Assembly: GCA_945981915.1 (NCBI GenBank) | Contig: CAMFRJ010000088.1 | Location: 1 to 5,988, forward strand | DNA: 5,988 nucleotides | From: an uncultured Erysipelotrichaceae bacterium | Lineage (GTDB): Bacteria > Bacillota_I > Bacilli_A > Erysipelotrichales > Coprobacillaceae | Reading direction: 5' to 3' | Shown: positions 1 through 5,988 of the stretch, piece after piece | How positions within the stretch are numbered: the stretch's first letter is position 1 | Layout of the letters: each line of letters opens with the position of its first letter | Position numbers and translations under genes: made by a program | Notes under the pieces: generated by a model | What the model was told of the DNA's origin: nothing | The model's input: only the letters and a program-made list of their open reading frames with translations | The model's database searches: none

Positions 1-44
1 ATTCGCCTTAGTCTCGTGGGCTCGGAGATGTGTATAAGAGACAG
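1..44. other. Illumina Nextera adapter left on the contig end (not genomic)
   Basis: Bases 26-44 read AGATGTGTATAAGAGACAG, which is exactly the 19-bp Tn5 mosaic end used in Nextera tagmentation. Bases 11-25 read GTCTCGTGGGCTCGG, the Nextera read-2 tail. Bases 3-10, TCGCCTTA, match the i7 index known as N701 in adapter orientation, and bases 1-2 (AT) fit the last two bases of the P7 primer. The order P7-index-tail-mosaic end is that of a library molecule read through its insert. Genomic sequence therefore begins at base 45. The identification rests on remembered adapter sequences, and the match is complete over all 44 bases. Confidence 0.98.
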
Positions 45-697
45 GCCATAGCAGCTACAATTAATTTTACAGCTCTGATTGCATCATCATTAGCTGGAAT
101 AACATAATCAACTTCATCTGGATCACAGTTTGTATCAACAATACCAAACACTGGAATTCCTAAAATATGAGCTTCTGCAACAGCGTTATGTTCAGCTTTA
201 GGATCAACAACAAATAAAGCATTTGGTAATCTTCTCATTTCTTTGATACCACCTAAGTTCTTTTCTAACTTAGCTGCTTCTTTTTTAAGTAAGATGACTT
301 CTTTTTTTGGTAATAAATCAAAAGTTCCATCTTTTTCCATTTTTTCTAATTCAATTAATCTTCTAATTCTTTTTTGAATTGTTTTGAAGTTTGTTAAAGT
401 TCCCCCTAACCAACGAGAGTTTACATAGTAGCTTCCAGAACGGATTGCTTCTTCTTTAACTGCTTCTTGAGCTTGTTTTTTTGTTCCTACAAATAAAACT
501 TTTCCACCTTTTTCAGCGATTTCATTCATTGCTTTATAAGCTTCATCGATTTTTTTAGATGATTTTTGTAAATCAATGATATAAATCCCGTTTCTTGATG
601 TGAAAATGTATGGAGCCATTTTTGGGTTCCATCTTTTTGTTTGATGTCCAAAATGAACACCAACTTCTAATAATTTTTTCATTGAAATTACTGACAT
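45..697 (-). CDS. rpsB: 30S ribosomal protein S2 (uS2), 3'-truncated by adapter
   Basis: S2 is an essential late-assembling protein of the small ribosomal subunit, on the solvent side between head and body, and is needed for S1 binding or initiation in many bacteria. The 217 complete genomic codons show the family signature from the N-terminus: [21 protein letters not shown], then [15 protein letters not shown] near residues 30-44, [14 protein letters not shown] near 67-80, [15 protein letters not shown] near 90-104, a charged coiled-coil insertion near 105-150, and the C-terminal [10 protein letters not shown] and [15 protein letters not shown] segments. The first ATG is chosen because a GGAGG lies 9 bases upstream. 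Family members are usually about 230-260 aa, so some 15-40 residues are missing. Reading on into the adapter adds an artificial tail and a false TAA at 8-10; these are excluded here. tsf would be the expected next gene. It has its own promoter and leader. Confidence 0.97.
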
Positions 698-700
698 TTG

Positions 701-729
701 TAATTTCCTCCCTTTCGTTAATTTCCTCC
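701..729 (-). promoter_or_regulatory. Duplicated Shine-Dalgarno region of rpsB
   Basis: The minus strand holds two exact copies of GGAGGAAATTA, at 719-729 and 701-711, offset by 18 bases. The proximal copy has its GGAGG at 707-711, 9 bases from the rpsB ATG, and is part of a longer AAAGGGAGG match to the 16S rRNA tail. It is the working ribosome binding site. The distal copy is too far from the ATG for normal initiation (GGAGG 27 bases away). It could be a standby ribosome site or simply a small duplication. Confidence 0.8.
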
Positions 730-740
730 ATTATTTCCAA

Positions 741-770
741 CATTTATCACCATAAGGCACTAGATAAATG
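741..770 (-). promoter_or_regulatory. Hairpin in the rpsB mRNA leader
   Basis: A perfect 8-bp inverted repeat, CATTTATC (763-770) and GATAAATG (741-748), encloses a 14-base loop in the leader of rpsB. The loop contains GCC-TTAT-GGT, which can add a short inner stem through two GC pairs and one GU pair. There is no T-run after it, so it is not a terminator. Many ribosomal protein operons are controlled by their own product binding such leaders, so autoregulation by S2 is a reasonable guess, but nothing here proves it and I do not recognise a named motif. Confidence 0.45.
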
Positions 771-804
771 AATCCATAATGTGTGTATTTTCAATACCTC
801 GATA

Positions 805-833
805 ATTTTAACATAACACAGACAACAAAACAA
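805..833 (-). promoter_or_regulatory. Predicted sigma-A promoter of rpsB (extended -10)
   Basis: On the minus strand a -35-like TTGTTT (828-833) is followed after exactly 17 bases by TAAAAT (805-810), five of six to the -10 consensus. TG lies one base upstream of it, giving an extended -10 of the form TGnTAAAAT, typical of Gram-positive promoters. Transcription would start near 797-799 and give a leader of about 100 bases. The -35 matches only three of six positions, which the extended -10 can offset. Confidence 0.65.
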
Positions 834-844
834 CCCTATTTTTA

Positions 845-876
845 TAGAAATATAATGAAATCAAGATATATTTCTA
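845..876 (-). repeat. Inverted repeat across the xerC stop codon
   Basis: TAGAAATATA (867-876) and TATATTTCTA (845-854) are perfect 10-bp reverse complements separated by 12 bases that include the xerC TGA at 861-863. The stem is very AT-rich (two GC pairs in ten) and has no T-run on either strand, so it does not meet the usual form of an intrinsic terminator. It may protect or weakly terminate the xerC transcript, or be chance in AT-rich DNA. Confidence 0.4.
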
Positions 877-1763
877 GGATGTGCTTTTAAATAGACATCT
901 CGTAAATGTTCTTTCGTTATATGTGTATAAATTTGTGTTGTCGATAAATTCTCATGTCCCAACAATTCTTGAACTGTTCTTAAATCAGCACCAGCATTTA
1001 ATAAATGTGTCGCAAAAGAATGTCTGAATGTATGAGGATGTATTTTTTTCGTAGAATCATAGTTTTTTGCAACTCTGTCAACGATATCTTCAACACCACG
1101 ATTGGTCATCATCTTACCATTTTTATTTACAAAAACATATTGTGTACCTTCAGTTTTTGCAATAAGTTCATTTCTGACTTCTAAAATATATGTCTTCAAC
1201 CATTGCGCAGCATAATCATGAAAAGGAACATAACGATCTTTATTTCCTTTTCCATGAACTAAAAGAATCTGCCTAGAAAAATCAATACAATCTAATGTTA
1301 ATCCTACCACTTCTGAACAACGTAAACCAGAAGCATACATCAGTTCTAACATTGCTTTATTTCTAATGCCTAGATGACTTTGAACATCAATACTATCTAA
1401 CAATTCCATCATTTCTTCAGGAAACAAAAAATCTGGATTCCTTTGTGGCACTTTCATATTTTCTACTAAAACCATTGGATTATCATCAACAAGTTCCTGT
1501 TTGACCAAAAAGCGATAAAAAGAACGTAATGTACTTATTTTATTATTAATTGTACTTTTTGATATTTTTTTTTGAAAAAGTGCTGTCAAATATCCTCTGA
1601 TCAATGGATATTGAACATCTTGAAATGATGTTATGTTTTCCCTTTTCAAATAATCAATAAATTCATTGATATTACGCTCATATGCTGCAATTGTTAAAAC
1701 AGAGTAATGTTTTTGGTATTTTAAATAATCCATAAATTCTTTTTTATCTAAGTTCATGCTCAT
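861..1763 (-). CDS. xerC: Site-specific tyrosine recombinase XerC
   Basis: XerC, with XerD, resolves chromosome dimers at dif sites near the replication terminus by paired strand cleavage through a 3'-phosphotyrosyl bond. The 300-aa protein has the normal Xer length: an N-terminal SAM-like core-binding domain (about residues 5-95) and a catalytic domain (about 108-295). All catalytic positions are visible: Arg148 in ASGLRCSE, Lys172 in HGKGNKDR, His244 and Arg247 in [14 protein letters not shown], His270 in [11 protein letters not shown], and the nucleophile Tyr279 in IYTH. The C-terminal VYLKAHPR is XerC-like, and position after trmFO is the usual place for xerC (codV in Bacillus subtilis); XerD is the main alternative. 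The ATG at 1763 is the first possible start, since an in-frame TAG lies directly upstream. A second ATG two codons on is also possible. The gene overlaps trmFO by 20 bp, so translation is probably coupled. Confidence 0.92.
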   Translation of the reverse strand: MSMNLDKKEFMDYLKYQKHYSVLTIAAYERNINEFIDYLKRENITSFQDVQYPLIRGYLTALFQKKISKSTINNKISTLRSFYRFLVKQELVDDNPMVLVENMKVPQRNPDFLFPEEMMELLDSIDVQSHLGIRNKAMLELMYASGLRCSEVVGLTLDCIDFSRQILLVHGKGNKDRYVPFHDYAAQWLKTYILEVRNELIAKTEGTQYVFVNKNGKMMTNRGVEDIVDRVAKNYDSTKKIHPHTFRHSFATHLLNAGADLRTVQELLGHENLSTTQIYTHITKEHLRDVYLKAHPRNIS

Positions 1764-3054
1764 CTAAAAACTCATCCATTCTTTGAATTGCTCTATTTGC
1801 ATAAGCTTCTTTTCTTAATTTCTTTTTAACCTTAATATCCAAGTCAGGCAAAATACCAAAATTTGCTTTCATCGGTTGAAAATTATTTTCATCACAATGA
1901 GTAATATAATATGATAATGCCCCCATAATCGTTTCTCTAGGAAAGATGAGAGGTTCTTTATTTTCTAAATATCGTACCATATTGATACCTGCAACAATGC
2001 CACTTTGTGCTGATTCAACATATCCTTCTACTCCAGTGATTTGTCCAGCTATAAACAATCCTGGATGATTCTTTAAACTGTAATCTTGATGTAAATGTTT
2101 AGGCGAACAAATAAAAGTATTGCGATGCATCACCCCATATCTCACAAAGGTTGCATTTTCAAGCCCTGGTATCAAATGAATAATTCTTTTTTGTTCTGGC
2201 CAAGTCAAATGAGTTTGAAAACCAACAATATTATATAGACTTGCCTGAACATTGTCTTGCCTTAACTGAACAACTGCAAATGGTTTGGTCCCATCAGGCT
2301 TTGTTAGACCTACTGGTTTCATCGGTCCAAATAATAGCGTCTGTTTCCCTCTTCTTGCCATTTCTTCAAAAGGCATACAACCTTCAAAAAACTTTTCTTC
2401 AAATTCTTTTGGTTTAACAACTTGAGCATTCATCAATTCTTCATAAAATAAATTAAACTGCTCTTCGTTCATAGGACAATTAATGTACTCATTATCCCCC
2501 TTATCATATCGCGATTTATAATATGCAATATCAAAATTGATGCTTTCTTTTTCTACTATTGGTGCAGCTGCATCAAAAAAATAGAAATAATCATCACCTA
2601 AAAGATTTTTGATAGCCAAAGATAGAGCATCGCTTGTTAATGGACCAGAAGCAATGATCGTAGGATTATCTGATAAGTGCTTTACTTCTTCATGAAATAC
2701 ATGAATCAATGGATGTGAAGAAATAAAATCAGTGACTGCTTGAGAAAAACGCTCACGATCAACAGCCAATGCGCCACCTGCAGGTACACTGTTTTCTCTT
2801 GCAAATCGAATGATCACACTATCCAATTTTTCCATTTCATTTTTTAATACCCCAACTGCATTTTGAAAATGATCACCTCTTAAAGAATTCGAACATACCA
2901 ATTCAGCAAAATGACCGGTATGATGTGCTGGCGTCATTTTTTGTGGCCTCATCTCATAAAGATTTACTTCATATCCTCTTTTTGCAAGCTGATAACTGGC
3001 TTCTACACCTGCTAGACCTGCTCCAATAATATTCACTACTTTTTTATTTTCCAT
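1744..3054 (-). CDS. trmFO: TrmFO: folate-dependent tRNA (uracil-54-C5)-methyltransferase
   Basis: TrmFO makes ribothymidine at position 54 of the tRNA T-loop, taking the methylene group from 5,10-methylenetetrahydrofolate and reducing it with FADH2/NAD(P)H; it replaces SAM-dependent TrmA in most Bacillota. The chosen start gives 436 aa, close to the 435 aa of the Bacillus subtilis protein (Gid). The FAD dinucleotide-binding motif GAGLAG is at residues 11-16, right after the first strand, and VYE-like LYEMRP follows near 32-37. The family motifs [13 protein letters not shown] (48-60), [12 protein letters not shown] (90-101), [14 protein letters not shown] (223-236), GPMKPVGL (243-250) and the second FAD site [16 protein letters not shown] (334-349) are intact. 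Cys54 and Cys226 correspond to the two functional cysteines known in the family. A longer open frame upstream of 3054 runs back into topA and is not used; the ATG at 3054 has AAGGTGA five bases upstream. It sits 52 bp after topA. Confidence 0.97.
   Translation of the reverse strand: MENKKVVNIIGAGLAGVEASYQLAKRGYEVNLYEMRPQKMTPAHHTGHFAELVCSNSLRGDHFQNAVGVLKNEMEKLDSVIIRFARENSVPAGGALAVDRERFSQAVTDFISSHPLIHVFHEEVKHLSDNPTIIASGPLTSDALSLAIKNLLGDDYFYFFDAAAPIVEKESINFDIAYYKSRYDKGDNEYINCPMNEEQFNLFYEELMNAQVVKPKEFEEKFFEGCMPFEEMARRGKQTLLFGPMKPVGLTKPDGTKPFAVVQLRQDNVQASLYNIVGFQTHLTWPEQKRIIHLIPGLENATFVRYGVMHRNTFICSPKHLHQDYSLKNHPGLFIAGQITGVEGYVESAQSGIVAGINMVRYLENKEPLIFPRETIMGALSYYITHCDENNFQPMKANFGILPDLDIKVKKKLRKEAYANRAIQRMDEFLDEHELR
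1771..1777 (-). promoter_or_regulatory. Weak ribosome binding site of xerC inside trmFO
   Basis: GGATGAG on the minus strand lies about 7-8 bases before the xerC ATG, within the last codons of trmFO. It pairs only partly with the anti-Shine-Dalgarno sequence. Together with the 20-bp gene overlap this suggests that ribosomes finishing trmFO help start xerC. Confidence 0.45.
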
Positions 3055-3059
3055 ACATA

Positions 3060-3066
3060 TCACCTT
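3060..3066 (-). promoter_or_regulatory. Ribosome binding site that fixes the trmFO start
   Basis: AAGGTGA on the minus strand is five bases before the ATG at 3052-3054. It supports this ATG over the 53-codon in-frame extension further upstream, whose residues have no resemblance to TrmFO and overlap the end of topA. Confidence 0.75.
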
Positions 3067-3086
3067 TTTCATTTTATCATTATTTG

Positions 3087-3112
3087 AAAAAAAGTAGAAC
3101 ATAGTTCTACTT
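3087..3112 (-). terminator. Possible weak intrinsic terminator after topA
   Basis: On the minus strand AAGTAGAAC (3104-3112) and GTTCTACTT (3092-3100) form a perfect 9-bp inverted repeat with a three-base loop (in practice a 7-8 bp stem with a slightly larger loop). It runs directly into seven consecutive T residues (3087-3093). The topA stop codon TAG (3107-3109) is inside the left arm. The shape is that of a Rho-independent terminator, but only three pairs in nine are GC, so read-through into trmFO is likely. No convincing trmFO promoter lies in the 52-bp gap. Confidence 0.6.
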
Positions 3113-5182
3113 AATAATTGTCTTACATTTTGGATAATTTGAACAAGCTTTAAATTCACCCCAACGTCCTTTTTTAATAACAACTGGAGAACCACAATTT
3201 GGACATACTTCATCAGTCATAATAGGTTCTTGTTTTTTCTTCCCGTTTTTAATATATTTACATTTTGGATAATTTGAACATGCTTCAAATTTGCCATAAC
3301 GTCCCGTTTTATATACCATCGGGCTTCCACAATTTGGACATGTTTCACCAGTGAACTCTGGTTCAATCTTTTCCTTTTTTATATATTTGCATTCAGGATA
3401 ATTTTCACACGCTACAAACATGCCATATCTGCCTTTTCTTTCAACAAGATCATGACCACATTCAGGACATTTTTCACCAGTTTTTTTAGGAGCAATCACT
3501 TCCATCTTTTCATTAGCCTCGTCTAATAAAGGCTGGAATTTCTTAATAAATCCATCGATTGCATCAAAGTAATCATCTTCTCCTTCAGCAATGTTATCTA
3601 ATTCTTTTTCCATTTCTGCTGTATATTCAACATTGATGATATCATTAAAAAATTGAGTTAATTTATCGCATGTTAATATTCCAGATTCAGTAGGTTTAAA
3701 AGCTTTGTCTATTAACTCAACATACCCTCGTGTTTGAATAGTATCGATGATCATAGCATAAGTACTAGGTCTACCAATACCTAATTCTTCCATTTCTTTA
3801 ATAAGTTTTGCTTCACTATAACGTGCAGGAGGTTTCGTGAAATGTTGAGTTTTTTCGATTTGATAGCTTTCAATCATTTCATTTTCACTTAGTACAGGTA
3901 AGATTTCATTTGTCTGTTTTTCATATTGCCCATATACCCTTAAATAACCATCAAATTGTAGTATAGAACCACTTGCATTAAATAGATAATCATTATTATT
4001 TAAAACAATACTTGTAGCATCAAATTGTGAAGGCGCCATCAGAGAAGCCAAAGCACGTGCATAAATTAAAGCATAAAGCTTATATTCATCTTGACTCAAA
4101 TATGGTTTTACAGATTCTGGTGTTCTTAATGCACTAGTAGGACGAATTCCTTCATGAGCATCTTGAACATTTTCTTTTTTCTTGTTTATTTTGACATGGC
4201 CAATATAGTTTTTTCCGTATTTATCACGAATATATTCTGTTGCAGAAGTAACAAACGTATCTGATAAACGTGTTGAATCAGTTCTCATATAAGTAATCAA
4301 ACCAACAGTTTCATCTTCCAATGCTATACCTTCATATAATTTTTGTGCAATCATCATGGTACGTTTTGCTTTAAAGCCTAATTTCGAAGACGCTTCTTGT
4401 TGTAATGTAGAAGTAATAAAAGGTGGCTTTGATTCTTTTTTCTTTTTTGTCTTTTTCACTGATTGTACAGTAAAATGTTTTTCTAAACTTTCAAAAATTT
4501 CTGTTGCTTGAGTTTCATTATTAATTTCAATCTTACTATTTCCTTTTTTAGACAACTCAGCACTAAAATCTATATCATCTTTAAGGAAATGAGCTTTTAT
4601 TTTCCAATATTCCTTAGGAATAAAAGCATCAATTTCTCTTTCTCTTTCAACAATCAATCTCAATGCAACAGATTGTACTCTACCTGCTGATTTCGATTTG
4701 ATTTTCTTTTGTAATAATTTTGATAATTTAAAACCAATGATTCTATCTAAGACACGTCTTGTTTCTTGTGATTTAACAAGATTCTTGTCAATCTTTCTTG
4801 GATGGTTTAAAGCATCTATTACTGCATTCTTAGTTACTTCATTGAAAACAATACGATTTGTATCATCCTCATCTAAACCAAGAACTTCTGCCAAATGCCA
4901 AGAAATCGCTTCTCCTTCTCTATCAGGGTCAGTTGCCAGATAAACTGTTTTTGCTTCTTTAACAGCCTCTTTTAGTTCCTTTACAACTGTCTTTTTATCT
5001 TTTGAAATAACATATTTAGGTTTATAACCATTTTCTTGATCTATTCCTAATCCATCTTTACCAGAAGTTGCTAAATCTCTAATATGTCCTTTAGAAGAAG
5101 TAACATGATATTCTTTACCCAAATAATTTTCAATTGTTTTTGATTTGGATGGTGATTCCACAATCACTAATTTATCATACAT
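3107..5182 (-). CDS. topA: DNA topoisomerase I (type IA)
   Basis: TopA relaxes negative supercoils by cutting one strand through a 5'-phosphotyrosine and passing the other through, balancing gyrase. At 691 aa it equals the length of Bacillus subtilis TopA. The Toprim domain is at residues 1-125, with Glu9 in VESPSKSK and the metal-binding DPDREGE at 85-91. The catalytic core follows, with Tyr298 in [14 protein letters not shown] as nucleophile, [11 protein letters not shown] (340-350) and [11 protein letters not shown] (466-476). The C-terminus has three four-cysteine zinc fingers: Cys572/575/592/598, Cys615/618/635/641 and Cys660/663/680/686. The open frame extends 16 codons further upstream, but that ATG precedes the predicted -10 element. 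The ATG at 5182 has GAGGAGG seven bases upstream and gives the canonical [21 protein letters not shown]-terminus. A lysine-rich tract occurs at residues 243-249. It is probably transcribed with trmFO and xerC at least partly by read-through. Confidence 0.98.
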   Translation of the reverse strand: MYDKLVIVESPSKSKTIENYLGKEYHVTSSKGHIRDLATSGKDGLGIDQENGYKPKYVISKDKKTVVKELKEAVKEAKTVYLATDPDREGEAISWHLAEVLGLDEDDTNRIVFNEVTKNAVIDALNHPRKIDKNLVKSQETRRVLDRIIGFKLSKLLQKKIKSKSAGRVQSVALRLIVEREREIDAFIPKEYWKIKAHFLKDDIDFSAELSKKGNSKIEINNETQATEIFESLEKHFTVQSVKKTKKKKESKPPFITSTLQQEASSKLGFKAKRTMMIAQKLYEGIALEDETVGLITYMRTDSTRLSDTFVTSATEYIRDKYGKNYIGHVKINKKKENVQDAHEGIRPTSALRTPESVKPYLSQDEYKLYALIYARALASLMAPSQFDATSIVLNNNDYLFNASGSILQFDGYLRVYGQYEKQTNEILPVLSENEMIESYQIEKTQHFTKPPARYSEAKLIKEMEELGIGRPSTYAMIIDTIQTRGYVELIDKAFKPTESGILTCDKLTQFFNDIINVEYTAEMEKELDNIAEGEDDYFDAIDGFIKKFQPLLDEANEKMEVIAPKKTGEKCPECGHDLVERKGRYGMFVACENYPECKYIKKEKIEPEFTGETCPNCGSPMVYKTGRYGKFEACSNYPKCKYIKNGKKKQEPIMTDEVCPNCGSPVVIKKGRWGEFKACSNYPKCKTIIK
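3123..3469 (-). repeat. Imperfect tandem repeats encoding the three TopA zinc fingers
   Basis: The DNA for the last two zinc fingers repeats at a 135-bp (45-codon) offset. A 23-base stretch at 3123-3145 is identical to 3258-3280, both coding for the SNYPKCK region, and the nearby ACATACTTC/ACATGTTTC and CCACAATTTGGACAT blocks also recur. The third, most upstream copy (about 3388-3469) is more diverged and is offset by about 43 codons. The pattern is expected for internal duplication in type IA topoisomerases. The near identity of the last two copies suggests recent duplication or gene conversion. Confidence 0.8.
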
Positions 5183-5189
5183 ATTATTT

Positions 5190-5196
5190 CCTCCTC
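5190..5196 (-). promoter_or_regulatory. Ribosome binding site that fixes the topA start
   Basis: GAGGAGG on the minus strand is seven bases from the ATG at 5180-5182, an ideal distance, and selects this start over the ATG 16 codons upstream. Confidence 0.88.
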
Positions 5197-5209
5197 TTTG
5201 CCAAAAACT

Positions 5210-5238
5210 ATTATTATCATTTTTTTCCACTTTGTCAA
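5210..5238 (-). promoter_or_regulatory. Predicted sigma-A promoter of topA
   Basis: In the 65-bp gap between dprA and topA the minus strand has a perfect -35 TTGACA (5233-5238), exactly 17 bases, then AATAAT (5210-5215), five of six to the -10 consensus. Transcription would begin around 5200-5203, leaving a leader of only about 20 bases that carries the strong ribosome binding site. This implies that topA is transcribed apart from dprA as well as by any read-through. Family topA promoters are often supercoiling-sensitive; nothing here tests that. Confidence 0.78.
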
Positions 5239-5247
5239 CCTCATTTC

Positions 5248-5988
5248 TTAATCTTCAATAATATCATGAATATCTAAGACAAGTTTTGCCCCTTGTTGAA
5301 TTAAAATATTACAACCACATGGATCACCAATTCGAGAAGGAATGCAAAAAATATCTTTTCCTTGATCTAAAGCATAGCCGACTGTAATCATTGTTCCTGA
5401 TTTTTTATTTGCTTCGACTACTAATATAGATGCACTGAAAGCAGCAATAATTCTATTTCGATTAGGAAAATGATATTGCAAAGGAGCTACATCATTAGGA
5501 TATTCACTAACAACCAGTTGATTTTGTTTAAGATTGTTATAAATATCGTGATTTGTTTTAGGATAGCAATAATTGATACCACTACCCAATACCGCTACAC
5601 TTTTACCATGACATTGGATTGCAACCTGATGTGCAATAGCATCGATTCCTAAGGCCATTCCACTGATAATCACATAATGATGCTCAACTAATTTTTCAAC
5701 AAATTGTTTGGTCATTTCCTTGCCATATTCACTAGGTTTCCTTTGTCCAATCACTCCTATACATGAATCATTGAGTATATCAAGATTTCCATGATAGAAT
5801 AAAACAAATGGTGGGCATGATATTTCTTTTAATTTTTTTGGATAATCATCTGATATGATCGTTGTGTATTTCGACTGAACTGTTTTAACAGCTTTTTCTA
5901 CATCCTCCTTTCGTACTTTTTCTTTTGTTTGTAATGCTTTTAAAATTTTATGGAAATCTCCACTATACTTTAAAGAAAAATATAAAAG
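5248..5988 (-). CDS. dprA: DNA-processing protein DprA (Smf), 5'-partial at window edge
   Basis: DprA loads RecA on incoming single-stranded DNA during natural transformation and protects it; orthologues are also widespread in non-competent bacteria. The frame stays open from the stop at 5248-5250 to the right edge, giving 246 visible residues that start LLYFSLKYSGDFHKILKAL, so only a few N-terminal residues seem to be lost. A GTG at 5752-5754 is internal, not the start. Rossmann-fold family motifs, numbered in the visible fragment, are IGQRKPSEYG (80-89; family G-x-R), SGMALGIDAIAH (109-120), AVLGSGINYCYP (132-143), SEYP (161-164), HFPNRNRIIA (173-182) and VVEANKKSGTMIT (190-202). The protein ends at KLVLDIHDIIED, just after the Rossmann domain. 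The winged-helix domain that follows in many DprA proteins is absent. Upstream of topA is its normal position in Bacillota. No terminator is seen between dprA and topA. Confidence 0.95.
   Translation of the reverse strand, partial: LLYFSLKYSGDFHKILKALQTKEKVRKEDVEKAVKTVQSKYTTIISDDYPKKLKEISCPPFVLFYHGNLDILNDSCIGVIGQRKPSEYGKEMTKQFVEKLVEHHYVIISGMALGIDAIAHQVAIQCHGKSVAVLGSGINYCYPKTNHDIYNNLKQNQLVVSEYPNDVAPLQYHFPNRNRIIAAFSASILVVEANKKSGTMITVGYALDQGKDIFCIPSRIGDPCGCNILIQQGAKLVLDIHDIIED

Noticed and set aside
26..44. Tn5/IS50 end as evidence of a natural transposon
   Set aside because: The 19 bases are the engineered mosaic end and are flanked by Nextera tail and index sequence, so this is a library artefact and not a mobile element.
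576..743. Minus-strand 56-codon frame starting in the rpsB leader and overlapping the rpsB start
   Set aside because: Its start has only a GGTGA three bases away and most of its length is the shifted rpsB coding sequence. No sign of conservation can be judged from one sequence.
3063..3079. TGATAAAAT as an extended -10 promoter for trmFO
   Set aside because: The start point would fall in the trmFO ribosome binding site, and the sequence 17 bases upstream matches the -35 at only two positions.
3055..3213. 53-codon in-frame N-terminal extension of trmFO
   Set aside because: It overlaps the end of topA in another frame, crosses the putative terminator and has no TrmFO similarity. The ATG at 3054 has its own ribosome binding site and gives the family length.
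4508..4943. Two plus-strand open frames of 60 and 81 codons opposite topA
   Set aside because: They lie entirely antisense to a well-conserved TopA region, have no recognisable domains, and their codons simply mirror the minus-strand gene.
5470..5652. Plus-strand 60-codon open frame opposite dprA
   Set aside because: It is antisense to the conserved Rossmann motifs of DprA and has no family resemblance.
5752..5754. GTG as the start codon of dprA
   Set aside because: The frame stays open upstream to the window edge and encodes a typical DprA N-terminus; AGGAG directly abuts the GTG and would be too close to work.
5901..5910. AAGGAGG followed by ATG inside dprA, resembling a start site
   Set aside because: The ATG is followed at once by TAG, and the stretch is explained by the DprA codons for KEDV.

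Overview
This is a 5,988-base end piece of an assembled contig from a low-GC Bacillota (Firmicute). All five protein genes lie on the minus strand and all are housekeeping or genome-maintenance genes. The evidence for the group is the AT-rich sequence, strong GGAGG-type ribosome binding sites, a folate-dependent TrmFO, and the order dprA-topA-trmFO-xerC, which is classical for Bacillota. Direct passage from xerC to rpsB without hslVU or codY, and the style of the proteins, would fit a gut Erysipelotrichales/Coprobacillaceae-like organism. That finer placement is inference only.

Layout in the direction of transcription (right to left): dprA (5248-5988) runs off the right edge and probably lacks only a few N-terminal residues. 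A 65-bp gap follows with a good sigma-A-type promoter and a strong ribosome binding site for topA (3107-5182, 691 aa). A short hairpin with a T-run overlaps the topA stop codon and may act as a weak terminator. trmFO (1744-3054, 436 aa) follows and overlaps xerC (861-1763, 300 aa) by 20 bp. After a 163-bp non-coding region holding an extended -10 promoter, a leader hairpin and a duplicated Shine-Dalgarno sequence comes rpsB (45-697). rpsB is cut off at its 3' end by artificial sequence.

Bases 1-44 are not genomic. They match an Illumina Nextera P7-side adapter: the end of P7, an 8-base i7 index, the read-2 tail and the 19-bp Tn5 mosaic end. The rpsB reading frame continues into this adapter and gains an artificial tail of about a dozen residues and a false stop codon.

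Functionally, the window joins DNA uptake/recombination (DprA), supercoiling control (TopA), tRNA T-loop methylation (TrmFO), chromosome dimer resolution (XerC) and the small ribosomal subunit (S2). I found no tRNA, rRNA, CRISPR array, insertion sequence, prophage, defence or biosynthetic cluster, and no convincing undescribed system. The points most worth a second look are the adapter artefact, the rpsB leader architecture, the terminator-like hairpin inside the topA-trmFO junction, and the DprA that ends without its usual C-terminal winged helix.
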